Shown in pieces: positions 27,496 through 36,660 of a DNA stretch of 64,000 nucleotides. Numbering within the stretch: position 1 is the stretch's first letter; each line of letters begins with the position of its first letter. The stretch is from Shewanella avicenniae (GTDB lineage Bacteria; Pseudomonadota; Gammaproteobacteria; Enterobacterales; Shewanellaceae): NCBI RefSeq assembly GCF_017354945.1, contig NZ_CP071503.1:2976001-3040000 (forward strand), read 5' to 3'. The notes under the pieces are model-generated. The model was not told the origin of the DNA. It worked only from the letters and a program-made list of their open reading frames with translations, and did no database searches. The position numbers and the translations under genes were made by a program.

Positions 27496-29194
27496 CGTCT
27501 TGTAACCAGTTTTTCACTACTTGAACAGAAAGCTCAGGTTCATTGGCCACCAGAGCACGAATCGCTTTAATCATGTCATCATCTTTATGCAGATCAGGGA
27601 TCAAAATTGAGCCATCTTCTGCATAAGAGTATTCCGCATCTTGTTTGCCTAGCATACCCAAAGTATCTGCCGCAAACTGATCTTCAATGTCTGCCAATTC
27701 ATGGCCGAATCCTGGCTCATCTGGCATATGTTTATCATCTGACAGAATCAGCTTCTTCATGATGGGGCGTACGATAAACAGGAACAGCACTAGGATCAAG
27801 ATAGCACCAATACCCAATTTCACCGCGCGCCAGAACCAAGGTTGTTCCCACATTGGCACTTCAGGGGCTTCATCAACCAAGTGATCCATAAATGGCACTG
27901 TGACCACTTCAATCACATCGCCACGCTGATCACTAAAACCAATGGCACCTTCTAACAGACGACGAATATTGGTCATCTCTTCAGCAGTACGAGGTACCCG
28001 AGATACTTGGCCATCGTCTGCCGCAGCACCGGCTTTAAAATCTACCGCCACCGACACGCTAACACGACGGATAACACCCACTTGCTGGCGGGTATGACTA
28101 ATGGTGGTATCCAACTCAAAGTTGCGGGTCGCTTCATTGTGGCTGCTTTGAGCACTCGGCTTATTATTGCCGTTACCAGTCGCTGTTTCAGGAATATTAG
28201 ATTCCATAGGCGGTTGATTGGTTAACGCACCTGGAATGCCACCATTGGTGCCATTGACGGATTTGTTTTCTACGGTCATTTCGCTGCGCAGTGCAGGCAG
28301 ATCTGGGTTGTATCGTTTGGCGGTTTGCTCAACCGCCGTGAAATCCATGTTCACATCCACTTGTGAGGTGAAATTTTCAGGCCCCAGAATAGGGATCAGA
28401 ATCGACTCAATTTTGCTGCGATATTCATTTTCTTTTTGCTGCACGATTTCCAATTCGCGGCGTGCACGTGCAGAAATGGCATTTTGGCTACCCGAATTCA
28501 ATAAACGGCCACTGGCATCAGTCACTGTGACTTTGGTTGGGTCCATGCCGTGTACGGCAGACGCCACGATATCAACAATCGCATCCACTTCGCCTTGGCC
28601 TAAACCGCCACGGCGGGTGTTGACCACCACGGTGGCGCTTGGTTGTGCTTGAGTGCGAGCAAACACGTTCTCTTTCGGTAGCGCTAAAATCACTTTGGCG
28701 CGGCTCACACTGCTTAGCTCTTCAATCGCTTTGGCTAAGTTAACCTCTTGGCTGTGTTTCAGCCGCGCTTGTTCTAAGCGTTGGCTAACACCAAAACCTG
28801 AATCTTTATTGAGGAAATCATCTTTATCGGCATTACCGCTGTCGATCCCTTCACGGCTCAACATCATTTTCACTTGTTGATACTGATCTTCGGGCACTTT
28901 GACCACATCAACATCAAGCTTGTACGGAATGCGGTTTTTATCCAGCGCATCCAGCACCTGTACCATCCGCTCAGTGTCCATCTTCCCGATTGGACGATAT
29001 TCTGGCTCTTGCGCCCAAATCACGATAAACACAGCAACCGCTAACAGGATTGCCAGCGTGAGGATCATGGTGATCTGCTTTAGCGTGTCAGCACTGCCAA
29101 AGGAGGACATCATCCCCATTTTGTGTTCTTGCTGAGCCCCTGCGTCTACAACTGATCCGGCGCCATTTGGGTCTACGACTAAGTCTGTGGCCAC
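27485..29194 (-). CDS. fliF: Flagellar MS-ring protein FliF
   Basis: 569 residues with two membrane segments (about 38-60 ITMILTLAILLAVAVFIVIW and about 452-475 LGIGAILILVLFLFIVRPIM). Between them are ring-building motifs RMVQVLDALDKNRIPYKLD, SREGIDSGNADKDDFL and SAVHGMDPTKVTVTDASGRL. The C-terminal tail binds FliG. It forms the MS ring that houses the export gate and rotor. It lies 34 bases after fliE. Confidence 0.97.
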   Translation of the reverse strand: MATDLVVDPNGAGSVVDAGAQQEHKMGMMSSFGSADTLKQITMILTLAILLAVAVFIVIWAQEPEYRPIGKMDTERMVQVLDALDKNRIPYKLDVDVVKVPEDQYQQVKMMLSREGIDSGNADKDDFLNKDSGFGVSQRLEQARLKHSQEVNLAKAIEELSSVSRAKVILALPKENVFARTQAQPSATVVVNTRRGGLGQGEVDAIVDIVASAVHGMDPTKVTVTDASGRLLNSGSQNAISARARRELEIVQQKENEYRSKIESILIPILGPENFTSQVDVNMDFTAVEQTAKRYNPDLPALRSEMTVENKSVNGTNGGIPGALTNQPPMESNIPETATGNGNNKPSAQSSHNEATRNFELDTTISHTRQQVGVIRRVSVSVAVDFKAGAAADDGQVSRVPRTAEEMTNIRRLLEGAIGFSDQRGDVIEVVTVPFMDHLVDEAPEVPMWEQPWFWRAVKLGIGAILILVLFLFIVRPIMKKLILSDDKHMPDEPGFGHELADIEDQFAADTLGMLGKQDAEYSYAEDGSILIPDLHKDDDMIKAIRALVANEPELSVQVVKNWLQDDAK

Positions 29195-29228
29195 GATAAT
29201 TACCTGCTAACTAAATTGACGATACAGC

Positions 29229-29567
29229 CTATACAGGCATGCTCATGACTTCTTTATAAGCTTCAACCAGCTTATTGCGCACTTGTACGGTTGCTTCAAA
29301 GGCGACGCTGGACTTTTCACGCGCAATCACAGTGTCAGACAAGGTGACAGTGGTGTCGCCCATATCCAAGCGGCGAGATAGGTCGCCTGCAGTAGTCTGT
29401 AAGCCACTAACATGGCCAACCGCTTGGGCGAGTAAGTCAGCAAACTCAGCGCCAGATGAATTCGCAACGTTACGAAGAGGAGACGGCGAAATGGACCCAG
29501 AGGCGGGTGCGATTTCACCTTGAAGTGATTGCATTTCCTGCAGTAATGAATTGCCACCGATTTGCAT
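29229..29567 (-). CDS. fliE: Flagellar hook-basal body complex protein FliE
   Basis: 112 residues with the FliE core: FADLLAQAVGHVSGLQTTAG, MGDTTVTLSDTVIAREKSSV and the C-terminal VQVRNKLVEAYKEVMSMPV. FliE is the first rod-side export substrate and joins the MS ring and gate to the rod. First gene of the fliEFGHIJ operon, with a sigma-54 site 56 bases upstream. Confidence 0.96.
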   Translation of the reverse strand: MQIGGNSLLQEMQSLQGEIAPASGSISPSPLRNVANSSGAEFADLLAQAVGHVSGLQTTAGDLSRRLDMGDTTVTLSDTVIAREKSSVAFEATVQVRNKLVEAYKEVMSMPV

Positions 29568-29622
29568 ACTTAACTCCTTCGTCAGAGATTTGACGAGTGC
29601 TGTTCAATTATGACCAGTTAAT

Positions 29623-29637
29623 GCAAATAAGTTGCCA
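29623..29637 (-). promoter_or_regulatory. Sigma-54 promoter of fliEFGHIJ
   Basis: The minus strand reads TGGCAACTTATTTGC, a good TGGCA-N7-TTGC match with GG-N10-GC spacing. Predicted start near 29611, leader about 43 bases. Probably activated by FlrC, encoded just upstream. Confidence 0.8.
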
Positions 29638-29664
29638 ACAAAGATATCTATCTAAAAATAAACA

Positions 29665-29699
29665 GAAAAAACGGTGAAAGCGATTAAGCTGTCACCGTT
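29665..29699 (-). terminator. Rho-independent terminator after flrC
   Basis: On the minus strand ACGGTGACAGC and its partner GCTTTCACCGT form a stem with one mismatch around TTAATC, followed by six T. It ends the flrBC transcript just before the fliE promoter. Confidence 0.8.
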
Positions 29700-29719
29700 G
29701 TGGCGGGATAAATCAAAGG

Positions 29720-31060
29720 TTAAGCGGGAATATCAATCCCCATGTCACGCATGCGCGCCATTTTATAACGCAAGGTACGCGCACTGATGCCCAGCTTCTC
29801 GGCCACAAGCTTGCGTGAGCCTTGGCATTGGGTCAGAGTTTCCAAAATAATCTGGTGTTCCTGCGCCTTTAATTCGTCACCGAGCGCATCGCTACTTGGT
29901 TCGGCGTAACGACTATCCAGCGGCTGAGTCACATCATACAGGTCAATGATGATGTCACCAGCTTCAATAATGCTATTGCGCTGTAGAATCATCGCTCGCT
30001 GAATCACGTTGTCGAGTTCACGCACGTTACCCGGCCAGCGATGACCAAGCAACTTACGAATCGCACCATCATCCAGCTGCGGCACCGGTGTCACATGGCT
30101 GGCTTTGGCATGTTTGCTGATTAGATGTTTCGCCAATGGAATAATATCCGCAGGCCGTTGGCTCAGTGCAGGCCATACTAACGGGAATACGTTGATGCGG
30201 TAGTAAAGGTCTTCACGGAACTCCCCTTTCGCAATCGACTCTTTTAAATCGCGGTTAGAGGTTGCCAGTACCCGCACGTCGAGCTTGATGGTTTTACGGC
30301 CACCTAAACGCTCCACCTCGCGCTCTTGCAATACTCGCAGCAGTTTGGCTTGTAAACCCAAATCCATCTCGGAGATTTCATCGAGCAGCAAGGTGCCACC
30401 TTGAGCTTGTTCAAACTTACCTGGGCAAGCCTGATAGGCGCCAGTAAAAGCGCCCTTTTCATAACCGAACAGGGTCGCTTCTAGCATGTTCTCTGGAATC
30501 GCAGCACAGTTGATGGCCACAAAGGGTTCATCAACCCGGGCACTTTTCTGATGAATATAACGCGCTAACACCTCTTTACCTGAACCACTCGGGCCAAGGA
30601 TCATCACCGAGGCATCCGATTGCGCCACGCGTTTAGCTAACTCCAGCAGTGCGATACTTTTTTCATCGGCCACGACGGGATCACCACTGGCTTTCTTTGG
30701 TGTCAAATAGCGGCTCACTTGGTTCAGTAACACCTCTGGCGCAAAAGGTTTGGCCAGATAATCGACCGCACCCAATTTAATCGCACTGACAGCATTGTCG
30801 ATGGTGGCGTAAGCCGTCATCAACAACACCGGAATTTGCGGGTAATACTGCTTGAGATGGTCGAGCAAGCCCATACCGCCAATGCCATCCATCTGCACAT
30901 CACTGATCACCATATCGAAGCTGCATTTCTTCAACGCTACGATCGCTTCTTCACCACTGGCGACATCAACGCATTGATAGTCCGCCAGCATCAGAGTATC
31001 AATCAGTGCTTCTCGCAAGCCGTGGTCATCTTCAACCAACAGCAGTTTGATATCGTTCAT
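29720..31060 (-). CDS. flrC: Sigma-54 dependent flagellar response regulator FlrC (FleR)
   Basis: 446 residues: receiver domain with E10/D11 and phospho-acceptor D54 (VISDVQMDGIGG), AAA+ sigma-54 activation domain with Walker A GPSGSGKE and the loop GAFTGA, Walker B GGTLLLDEISEM, and a C-terminal Fis-type helix-turn-helix (LVAEKLGISARTLRYKMARM). Phosphorylated by FlrB, it activates sigma-54 promoters of basal-body and hook operons. It overlaps flrB by four bases. Confidence 0.96.
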   Translation of the reverse strand: MNDIKLLLVEDDHGLREALIDTLMLADYQCVDVASGEEAIVALKKCSFDMVISDVQMDGIGGMGLLDHLKQYYPQIPVLLMTAYATIDNAVSAIKLGAVDYLAKPFAPEVLLNQVSRYLTPKKASGDPVVADEKSIALLELAKRVAQSDASVMILGPSGSGKEVLARYIHQKSARVDEPFVAINCAAIPENMLEATLFGYEKGAFTGAYQACPGKFEQAQGGTLLLDEISEMDLGLQAKLLRVLQEREVERLGGRKTIKLDVRVLATSNRDLKESIAKGEFREDLYYRINVFPLVWPALSQRPADIIPLAKHLISKHAKASHVTPVPQLDDGAIRKLLGHRWPGNVRELDNVIQRAMILQRNSIIEAGDIIIDLYDVTQPLDSRYAEPSSDALGDELKAQEHQIILETLTQCQGSRKLVAEKLGISARTLRYKMARMRDMGIDIPA

Positions 31061-32136
31061 GAGCAGACTCCTACAGGGGCGACGTTTGAGCGGCTGATCA
31101 AAGGTAAACTCAAGCTAATCGCACAACCGTTACGCGGTACACAATGGATCGACAACTCACCACCATGACTTTTGACCACCGAATGCACTACCGCTAATCC
31201 CAACCCTGTGCCGTGCGCTTTGGTGGTAAAGAATGGCTCCAGCACTTTGGCCTGCAGTTCTGCGTCCATCCCTTTACCGTTATCGGTAACGGTTATGATC
31301 ACTTGTTGTTGCTCACAACGGCTAGTAACGCAAATTTCATTCGCACCAGCTTCGAGGCTGTTTAACACCAGATTATTAATCGCCGAGCTTAAGCCATGAA
31401 TATTGGCCAAAATCGCCGCATCGACGCTATCACCGAGGGTTAAGGTCGCTTTTTGCTTGCTACAAATAGGCTCGCAGTTAGCAAACACTAACTGAAGCAG
31501 ATCACTCACCGCGACCTCTTCACCTTGCTGATCTTGTTTGCCCTTGGCGATCAGCAGCATGTCGTTCACTTGACGTTCTAGCTCGCCCAAACGGTCAATC
31601 AACTTATCTTGAAACTTACCGCGCGCGTCGGCTTTGAGGCGCGGATTCCCCAAGTTTGAGGCATACAGCAGTGCGGCGGATAATGGGGTGCGGATTTGGT
31701 GCGCCAGATTTGCCACCATCCGCCCGAGCGCACTCAAGCGTTGCAGATGGGCTAAGTTTTGTTGCAGCAAACGGGTTTCAGTCAGATCAGTAATCACAAT
31801 CAACTGACCATTGCCTTGCCCCAGCGGGGTGATTTGCAATTTAACTCGACGACCATTACGCAACGACACTTCATGGCCGTCGTCTTTTTGTGGCGCAAAG
31901 GAGCGATTGATAATGGTGAGCCAGCGCTGACCGACTAACGGCAGCCCTAACAGCGATTCGGCGACAGGATTGGCCTCAGACACTAAGCCATCTTCATTAA
32001 GGATCACGATCCCAGAAGGCATGGCCTGCAGAATATGCTCCATACGGTTGGACATATTCGCTGCTTCACTCATCTGGACCCACTGATGTCCACGATGGGA
32101 GATAGTTTCAAGTTTGGCCAGTGATTGAGTTGCCAT
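31057..32136 (-). CDS. flrB: Flagellar sensor histidine kinase FlrB (FleS)
   Basis: 359 residues, with no membrane segment, so cytosolic. A PAS domain (about 30-115; MEHILQAMPSGIVILNEDGL) is followed by a dimerisation/phospho-acceptor domain with H146 (NLAHQIRTPLSA) and an ATPase domain with NNLVLNSLEAGA, DNGKGMD and GTGLGLAVV. It phosphorylates FlrC. The ATG at 32134-32136 has GGAG five bases upstream; that site lies inside the 3' arm of the hairpin at 32140-32171. Confidence 0.95.
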   Translation of the reverse strand: MATQSLAKLETISHRGHQWVQMSEAANMSNRMEHILQAMPSGIVILNEDGLVSEANPVAESLLGLPLVGQRWLTIINRSFAPQKDDGHEVSLRNGRRVKLQITPLGQGNGQLIVITDLTETRLLQQNLAHLQRLSALGRMVANLAHQIRTPLSAALLYASNLGNPRLKADARGKFQDKLIDRLGELERQVNDMLLIAKGKQDQQGEEVAVSDLLQLVFANCEPICSKQKATLTLGDSVDAAILANIHGLSSAINNLVLNSLEAGANEICVTSRCEQQQVIITVTDNGKGMDAELQAKVLEPFFTTKAHGTGLGLAVVHSVVKSHGGELSIHCVPRNGCAISLSLPLISRSNVAPVGVCS

Positions 32137-32139
32137 GAG

Positions 32140-32171
32140 CACTCCGTCAAAAAAATACGTTTGACGGAGTG
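32140..32171 (-). promoter_or_regulatory. Perfect 12-bp hairpin covering the flrB ribosome binding site
   Basis: CACTCCGTCAAA (32140-32151) and TTTGACGGAGTG (32160-32171) are perfect inverted copies around an 8-base loop. In mRNA of the minus strand the 3' arm contains the GGAG of flrB, three bases before the ATG. A full hairpin would hide the site. The sigma-54 site at 32174 predicts transcription starting inside the 5' arm (about 32163), so flrB's own transcript would lack most of the stem. Confidence 0.8.
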
Positions 32172-32173
32172 AA

Positions 32174-32189
32174 TGCAGATATTATGCCA
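32174..32189 (-). promoter_or_regulatory. Sigma-54 promoter of flrBC
   Basis: The minus strand reads TGGCATAATATCTGCA, with GG-N10-GC spacing, in the 89-base gap between flrA and flrB. Predicted start about 32163. In Vibrio, flrBC is driven by FlrA and sigma-54, so this fits. Confidence 0.7.
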
Positions 32190-32225
32190 TAAAATTTATT
32201 ATTATTTTCAGAAGGATAAGGCAGA

Positions 32226-33656
32226 TTATTCTTTACTCATGCCATACTTGCGCATTTTTTCCACCAGCGTAGTACGACGAATACCGAGCATTTCAGCGGC
32301 TCTGGCCACCACGTTATCTTGTTGATCCAAAGCTTGACGGATCATGTCGATCTCCAGCTCTGCCAACAAATCTTTCAGGTTAACCCCTTCTGGTGGCAAC
32401 TCGCTTGGGAAGCGGGTTTCCGGGATCTCAACCGGTTCGTCATCACTGAAGATTGAAGCCAATGCATCACGCTCCAACACCTCTTCACTGACTTCAACCG
32501 AATACTCCGGCACATCGATATGACGATATTTATGCGGCAAATCGTTTACATCCACCAAACCACCCGGATAGAGAATTGTCAGACGCTCAACCAGATTGGA
32601 TAACTCGCGCACGTTGCCAGACCATACATGTTCTTTCAACGAATCAATCGCGCGTTGAGTAAAGCGCACACGGCCACGGCCTTCATTAAATACCCGGCTG
32701 ACCAACTCTTGCAGCAACAGCGGAATATCTTCTTTGCGCTCGCACAACGGCGGCATTTCAATCGGGAATACATTTAAGCGATAGAACAGATCTTCACGAA
32801 ATTCACCCTGCTCAATCATATTCTCCAGGTTGCGGTGCGTTGCAGCAACTACCCGCACATCAGCGTGAATCGGCTTATTGCCACCGACCCGCTCAAACAC
32901 ACGCTCCTGCAACACACGCAGTAACTTAACCTGCATCTGCAGTGGCATATCGCCAATTTCATCGAGAAACAGCGTACCACCTTCAGCCAATTCAAAACGG
33001 CCTTTACGCGCACTGATCGCACCGGTAAAGGAGCCCTTTTCATGACCAAACAGTTCACTTTCAAGCAGTTCTGGCGGAATCGCACCACAGTTTACCGGAA
33101 TAAACGGCCCATCACGGCGCTCAGACATATAGTGGATATTACGCGCTACCACCTCTTTACCCGTCCCTGATGGCCCAAGCACCAACACAGTCGCATCAGA
33201 AGACGCTACTTGGCTGATCAGGTGACGCACATGCGCAACGCCATCGCTGCGCCCCACCAAACTGCGGAACAGCTTAGTTTGGTTAGCACTGGTAGGCACT
33301 TGCGGACGTTTAACTTGACCAAAAACTTGGCAATAGTGCAGCAACTCGGTGACTTGGTTGTAGTTAAGTGGCGTTTCAATCACACCTAACAGATTAGAAG
33401 AGGTCAGCTCAACTGCGCCTAAGGTCAGCATTGGCTGCCACGGTAAACGCGTCACCAGCAATTGCACTTCAAAATCAGCTAATGAGTCGGCCAGCAGGAT
33501 TAACGCACGGCAGCGCTTTTCAGGGGTAAGTTTTTCGGCAACATCAGCAGCAACAATTTCGACCTGCTCGCCAATAAATTCCAATACATTACAAAGACGA
33601 TTGGCACTCTCTGAAGGGGTTCCGACAAGTAAAATCCGTTGTTCTATCTGCATCAT
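32226..33656 (-). CDS. flrA: Master flagellar regulator FlrA (FleQ), sigma-54 activator
   Basis: 476 residues. The N-terminal FleQ-type receiver-like domain (1-120) lacks a phospho-acceptor Asp pattern. Next come the LFRSLVG motif (129-135), which in FleQ and FlrA contributes to c-di-GMP binding, an AAA+ domain with Walker A GPSGTGKE (161-168), the sigma-54 loop as GSFTGA (208-213; usual form GAFTGA), Walker [13 protein letters not shown], and a Fis-type helix-turn-helix ([20 protein letters not shown]). It should start the flagellar cascade by activating flrBC and other early genes. The ATG at 33656 is followed at once by a second ATG; either may be used. It has its own transcript, as a terminator separates it from fliS. 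Confidence 0.95.
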   Translation of the reverse strand: MMQIEQRILLVGTPSESANRLCNVLEFIGEQVEIVAADVAEKLTPEKRCRALILLADSLADFEVQLLVTRLPWQPMLTLGAVELTSSNLLGVIETPLNYNQVTELLHYCQVFGQVKRPQVPTSANQTKLFRSLVGRSDGVAHVRHLISQVASSDATVLVLGPSGTGKEVVARNIHYMSERRDGPFIPVNCGAIPPELLESELFGHEKGSFTGAISARKGRFELAEGGTLFLDEIGDMPLQMQVKLLRVLQERVFERVGGNKPIHADVRVVAATHRNLENMIEQGEFREDLFYRLNVFPIEMPPLCERKEDIPLLLQELVSRVFNEGRGRVRFTQRAIDSLKEHVWSGNVRELSNLVERLTILYPGGLVDVNDLPHKYRHIDVPEYSVEVSEEVLERDALASIFSDDEPVEIPETRFPSELPPEGVNLKDLLAELEIDMIRQALDQQDNVVARAAEMLGIRRTTLVEKMRKYGMSKE

Positions 33657-33725
33657 TCAGTAGGCCGCTAAGCTTTGGTAAATTATTGATTCTGAGAATA
33701 TCTATTTTGAAATCCGATTGACACC

Positions 33726-33741
33726 GTAACAACCATGTTAC
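33726..33741. promoter_or_regulatory. Palindrome upstream of flrA, possible operator
   Basis: GTAACA-ACCA-TGTTAC forms a perfect 6-bp inverted repeat 70 bases before the flrA start, within the only untranslated region that can hold the flrA promoter. I see no convincing sigma-54 or sigma-28 element there. Binding protein unknown. Confidence 0.3.
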
Positions 33742-33891
33742 ATTTTCGGCTTCAAACTCGTATTGCTGAATATTGTCTTAAAGGCTCAATTTAAGCAAGT
33801 CTACCATCGCTTTTATGCGCCTATCTATCCGATTTTAGACCAAATTTTGGTTAATCGCTCACTGCAGTGTCAATATTATGACATACAACGA

Positions 33892-33919
33892 AAAACAGGC
33901 ACTTAAGCGTGCCTGTTTT
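33892..33919 (-). terminator. Terminator after fliS
   Basis: AAAACAGGCAC (33892-33902) and GTGCCTGTTTT (33909-33919) pair perfectly around six bases, with T runs on both sides. It ends the flaG-fliD-fliT-fliS transcript 20 bases after the fliS stop and isolates flrA. Confidence 0.9.
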
Positions 33920-33939
33920 ATTCACTCTGCTCAACAACC

Positions 33940-34344
33940 TTAATGGTTTTCTGAGGTGACGTTATGCATTTCAGGGGGGATTGCATCCCAGGCTTCTTTA
34001 ATCTCGCGTAGCAAACCTGATACATCATCCAACGCCGCAGGGTCGTTGTTGATGTTAGCCTCGGTCAAACGTTGCACCATAAAATCGTAAAGGTTCGCTA
34101 AATTTGCCGCGATATCGCCGCCGGCATCCATCACCAACGTGCCCTTTAACCCTTGAATAATGCCAATGGCTTTACCGATCAATAAGCCCTTAGTGGCGAT
34201 ATCGCGCTGCTCCATCGCACTTTTTGATTGAGCGATACGATCCAATGCACCGCTAAATAACATCTGCGTAATTTTGTGCGGAGAAGCATCGGCGATCTGG
34301 CTCTCAAGGGAAACTTTGCGATAAGACTGGATTGAGCCTCTCAT
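33940..34344 (-). CDS. fliS: Flagellin export chaperone FliS
   Basis: 134 residues, all helical, with the FliS signatures SYRKVSLESQIADASPHKIT and LANLYDFMVQRLTEANINND. FliS binds the flagellin C-terminus and prevents early polymerisation in the cytoplasm. It follows the fliT-like gene by six bases. Confidence 0.95.
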   Translation of the reverse strand: MRGSIQSYRKVSLESQIADASPHKITQMLFSGALDRIAQSKSAMEQRDIATKGLLIGKAIGIIQGLKGTLVMDAGGDIAANLANLYDFMVQRLTEANINNDPAALDDVSGLLREIKEAWDAIPPEMHNVTSENH

Positions 34345-34350
34345 AACTAC

Positions 34351-34692
34351 CTACCTTTCTGCGTCCAAGGTTTTATACAAATTCAATTTTTGCGTGTTAC
34401 TTTTTCTGGTTGCTAACTCATCGGCATAACGCTGTTTAAAGGTGGTAACACCTTGTTCTAGCTCATGGGTTAACTGTTGCTGCGCCTGCAGTTGCGCTAA
34501 ATCAGCTGCGCTGGTTGTTGATAACCACTGCTGTAACATCTGTTGACGCTTGCTCACCAGTCCCTGCAAAACCTTAGCCAAACTTTCAGATTCTTCTAAA
34601 TCTTTTTCAAACACAGTATCTAATTGCGATAATGCTTCTTCAAGCAACTGATTTACCAGCTGTAACTCTTGGTATTGTGTTGATTCCGTCAC
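34351..34692 (-). CDS. FliT-like flagellar chaperone
   Basis: A 113-residue helical protein (LQLVNQLLEEALSQLDTVFE, VLQGLVSKRQQMLQQWL) with C-terminal RKSNTQKLNLYKTLDAER. Sequence likeness to FliT is weak, but size, composition and position between fliD and fliS match FliT, the FliD chaperone. Call rests largely on context. Confidence 0.7.
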   Translation of the reverse strand: MTESTQYQELQLVNQLLEEALSQLDTVFEKDLEESESLAKVLQGLVSKRQQMLQQWLSTTSAADLAQLQAQQQLTHELEQGVTTFKQRYADELATRKSNTQKLNLYKTLDAER

Positions 34693-34741
34693 CCGACCGT
34701 CCTGTTACTTGCTTAGTTACTGTTCGTGTTCAATAGCGTGT

Positions 34742-36112
34742 TTAGTCGTTATTTCGCACTAGACCTGGCAGTGAATCAATGCGCGCTTGAATGGTGCTGC
34801 TTTGAGTGTTCAACTGCCCGACTAACAAATCCATTGCATTGTACTGCGCGGTTAAGCGAGATTCATAGGCTGCCATTTTGCGATCGAGGCGCTCACGCTC
34901 GTCAGCGATTCGGTCAAGCTTGCGCTCATAGGATTCATTACGAGAATCCAATATTCCGCCAGTTTGGGTATAGGATTCACCGATAGCGGATAAACGCGCT
35001 GCAAAGCCCGTGTCTTCGGCGGTAAAAAACTGGGTTAAGCCAACAGCGTTATTCTTTAACGCATCATCCAGTTTGTCGCTGTCAACCTCTAATGTTCCTT
35101 CCCGAGTGGTGCTGATGCCAAAATTGGTCAGTGCCATGGTGCCGTCACCGGTGTCAAACATGGATGAAATGGCGGTACGGAACTGCGACTGAATACTGCG
35201 TATGGTGGAGTCACCTTGCAGCACAGAGCCTGTCTCGGTATCTGCATTAAAGCTAGAGAGGTTTTTAACCGTGGTCATCATCTCATTATAGGCCTCAACA
35301 AACGCATCAATCGCTTCTTTCGGCTTACTGGTATTGGCAGATACAGTCAAGGTAGTAGTTTCATTGGGATCGGCGTCAGTTAAGTCAAGCGTAACACCGG
35401 TAATTGCGTTATCTAATGTATTAGAGTTAGAGGTAACCAATAAACCATCAATGTAAACTGTGGCCTGTTTTGCAGGCTGAATCTCGGTCATATTGTTGAA
35501 CAGCGTATCCAACTTCGAACCTACTAAATCAGCCGTGGCAGCGACAGTAATATTATTCGCGGTGCCAGTTTCATTAGAGGTCAACACCAATTGTGCCCCT
35601 GCATCACCGTTGATAATGGTCGCAGTAACACCTACGTTGTCCTCAGCCTCATTGATTTTGCTGACAATATCTTGCAATGAATCATCACCATCAATGTCGA
35701 CTGAAAAGCTGTCACCATCCACTGTGAAACCTAAGGAACCACTGCCTAATGCTTCGGTCACATCGGTTACTATACCCGTTGCCAGCTTTTGGCTCTCCGC
35801 CAGTTGGTCTACTTGAATTTTATAGCTACCCGCTGCGGCAGCTTCAGATGCAGTTGCTGTGAAATAATCAAAGTTTGATCGTTTAGTTGAATAACCACCA
35901 AAGGTTTCAGCTTTACCAAGGTTAGTCAATGAATCGACAAACGATGAAATGGCACTTTTTAATGAGCCAATAGCTGATATTTTTGAGGTTGCTTCCGCTT
36001 GATCAGCATTGAGCGCCGCGGTTTTAGGTGATTTTTCAGCATTCACCAGCGCAGACACAATACTGCCGATGTCTAACCCTGAGCCTAAGCCTGTAGCTGA
36101 TACGCCAGCCAT
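34742..36112 (-). CDS. fliD: Flagellar filament cap protein FliD
   Basis: 456 residues. N-terminal GLGSGLDIGSIVSALVNAEK, a flagellin hook-IN type segment (TVDGDSFSVDIDGDDSLQDI, VSKINEAEDNVGVTATIING) and a C-terminal coiled coil (SYERKLDRIADERERLDRKM, then YNAMDLLVGQLNTQSSTIQA) define FliD. It caps the filament tip and inserts flagellin. Same transcript as flaG (90-base gap) and fliT. Confidence 0.96.
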   Translation of the reverse strand: MAGVSATGLGSGLDIGSIVSALVNAEKSPKTAALNADQAEATSKISAIGSLKSAISSFVDSLTNLGKAETFGGYSTKRSNFDYFTATASEAAAAGSYKIQVDQLAESQKLATGIVTDVTEALGSGSLGFTVDGDSFSVDIDGDDSLQDIVSKINEAEDNVGVTATIINGDAGAQLVLTSNETGTANNITVAATADLVGSKLDTLFNNMTEIQPAKQATVYIDGLLVTSNSNTLDNAITGVTLDLTDADPNETTTLTVSANTSKPKEAIDAFVEAYNEMMTTVKNLSSFNADTETGSVLQGDSTIRSIQSQFRTAISSMFDTGDGTMALTNFGISTTREGTLEVDSDKLDDALKNNAVGLTQFFTAEDTGFAARLSAIGESYTQTGGILDSRNESYERKLDRIADERERLDRKMAAYESRLTAQYNAMDLLVGQLNTQSSTIQARIDSLPGLVRNND

Positions 36113-36202
36113 AAATGCCTCCTAAAACCTTAATACGTTCACAACAATTTATTGATATCAGCAAATTACATCGTAGAATTGCATTCAGATGAAGGCGTAA
36201 GT

Positions 36203-36634
36203 TTAAGCTTCCGTCTTCATCAACAACCCTGCGACTTCTGACATCTTTTCCGCCAGTTTCAAGGCTTCTTCTGACGGGATTTGGCGAATAACATCACCTG
36301 AATCCACGTCCACCACGCTAACCACCGGCTGACCATCTTGTTCGGCTACTTTAAACTCTAGCCCTTTTTTCATCATGGACATGGTTTCGGTCAAATCCAA
36401 GGCAACTTGGCTCAACTCTGCCTGCGCATCCTGCGAGTTAGCGGATTCGGCATTATTGACAGCCTGAGTTATCTCAGGGTTTGCTGCAATATTCGCACCA
36501 GCGTTAATAGGCTGAACGGATTTAGCGGCAACGCCGTTCGGTGCCACATCAGCGGCTACCGGTTTATTGGCTGCGGCCGCAGATGACACCATTGGCTGCA
36601 TCGCAGTATCTGCATGTAATGATACGCCACTCAT
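36203..36634 (-). CDS. flaG: FlaG family flagellar protein
   Basis: 143 residues from the ATG at 36632-36634 (GAGGA nine bases upstream). The N-terminal half is Ala-rich and low complexity; the C-terminal half has the FlaG domain, KKGLEFKVAEQDGQPVVSVV then IRQIPSEEALKLAEKMSE. FlaG limits filament length or affects filament assembly in some species. First gene of the fliDTS group. Confidence 0.93.
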   Translation of the reverse strand: MSGVSLHADTAMQPMVSSAAAANKPVAADVAPNGVAAKSVQPINAGANIAANPEITQAVNNAESANSQDAQAELSQVALDLTETMSMMKKGLEFKVAEQDGQPVVSVVDVDSGDVIRQIPSEEALKLAEKMSEVAGLLMKTEA

Positions 36635-36660
36635 TTGCTTGCTTCCTCTAGTTTGCATCA

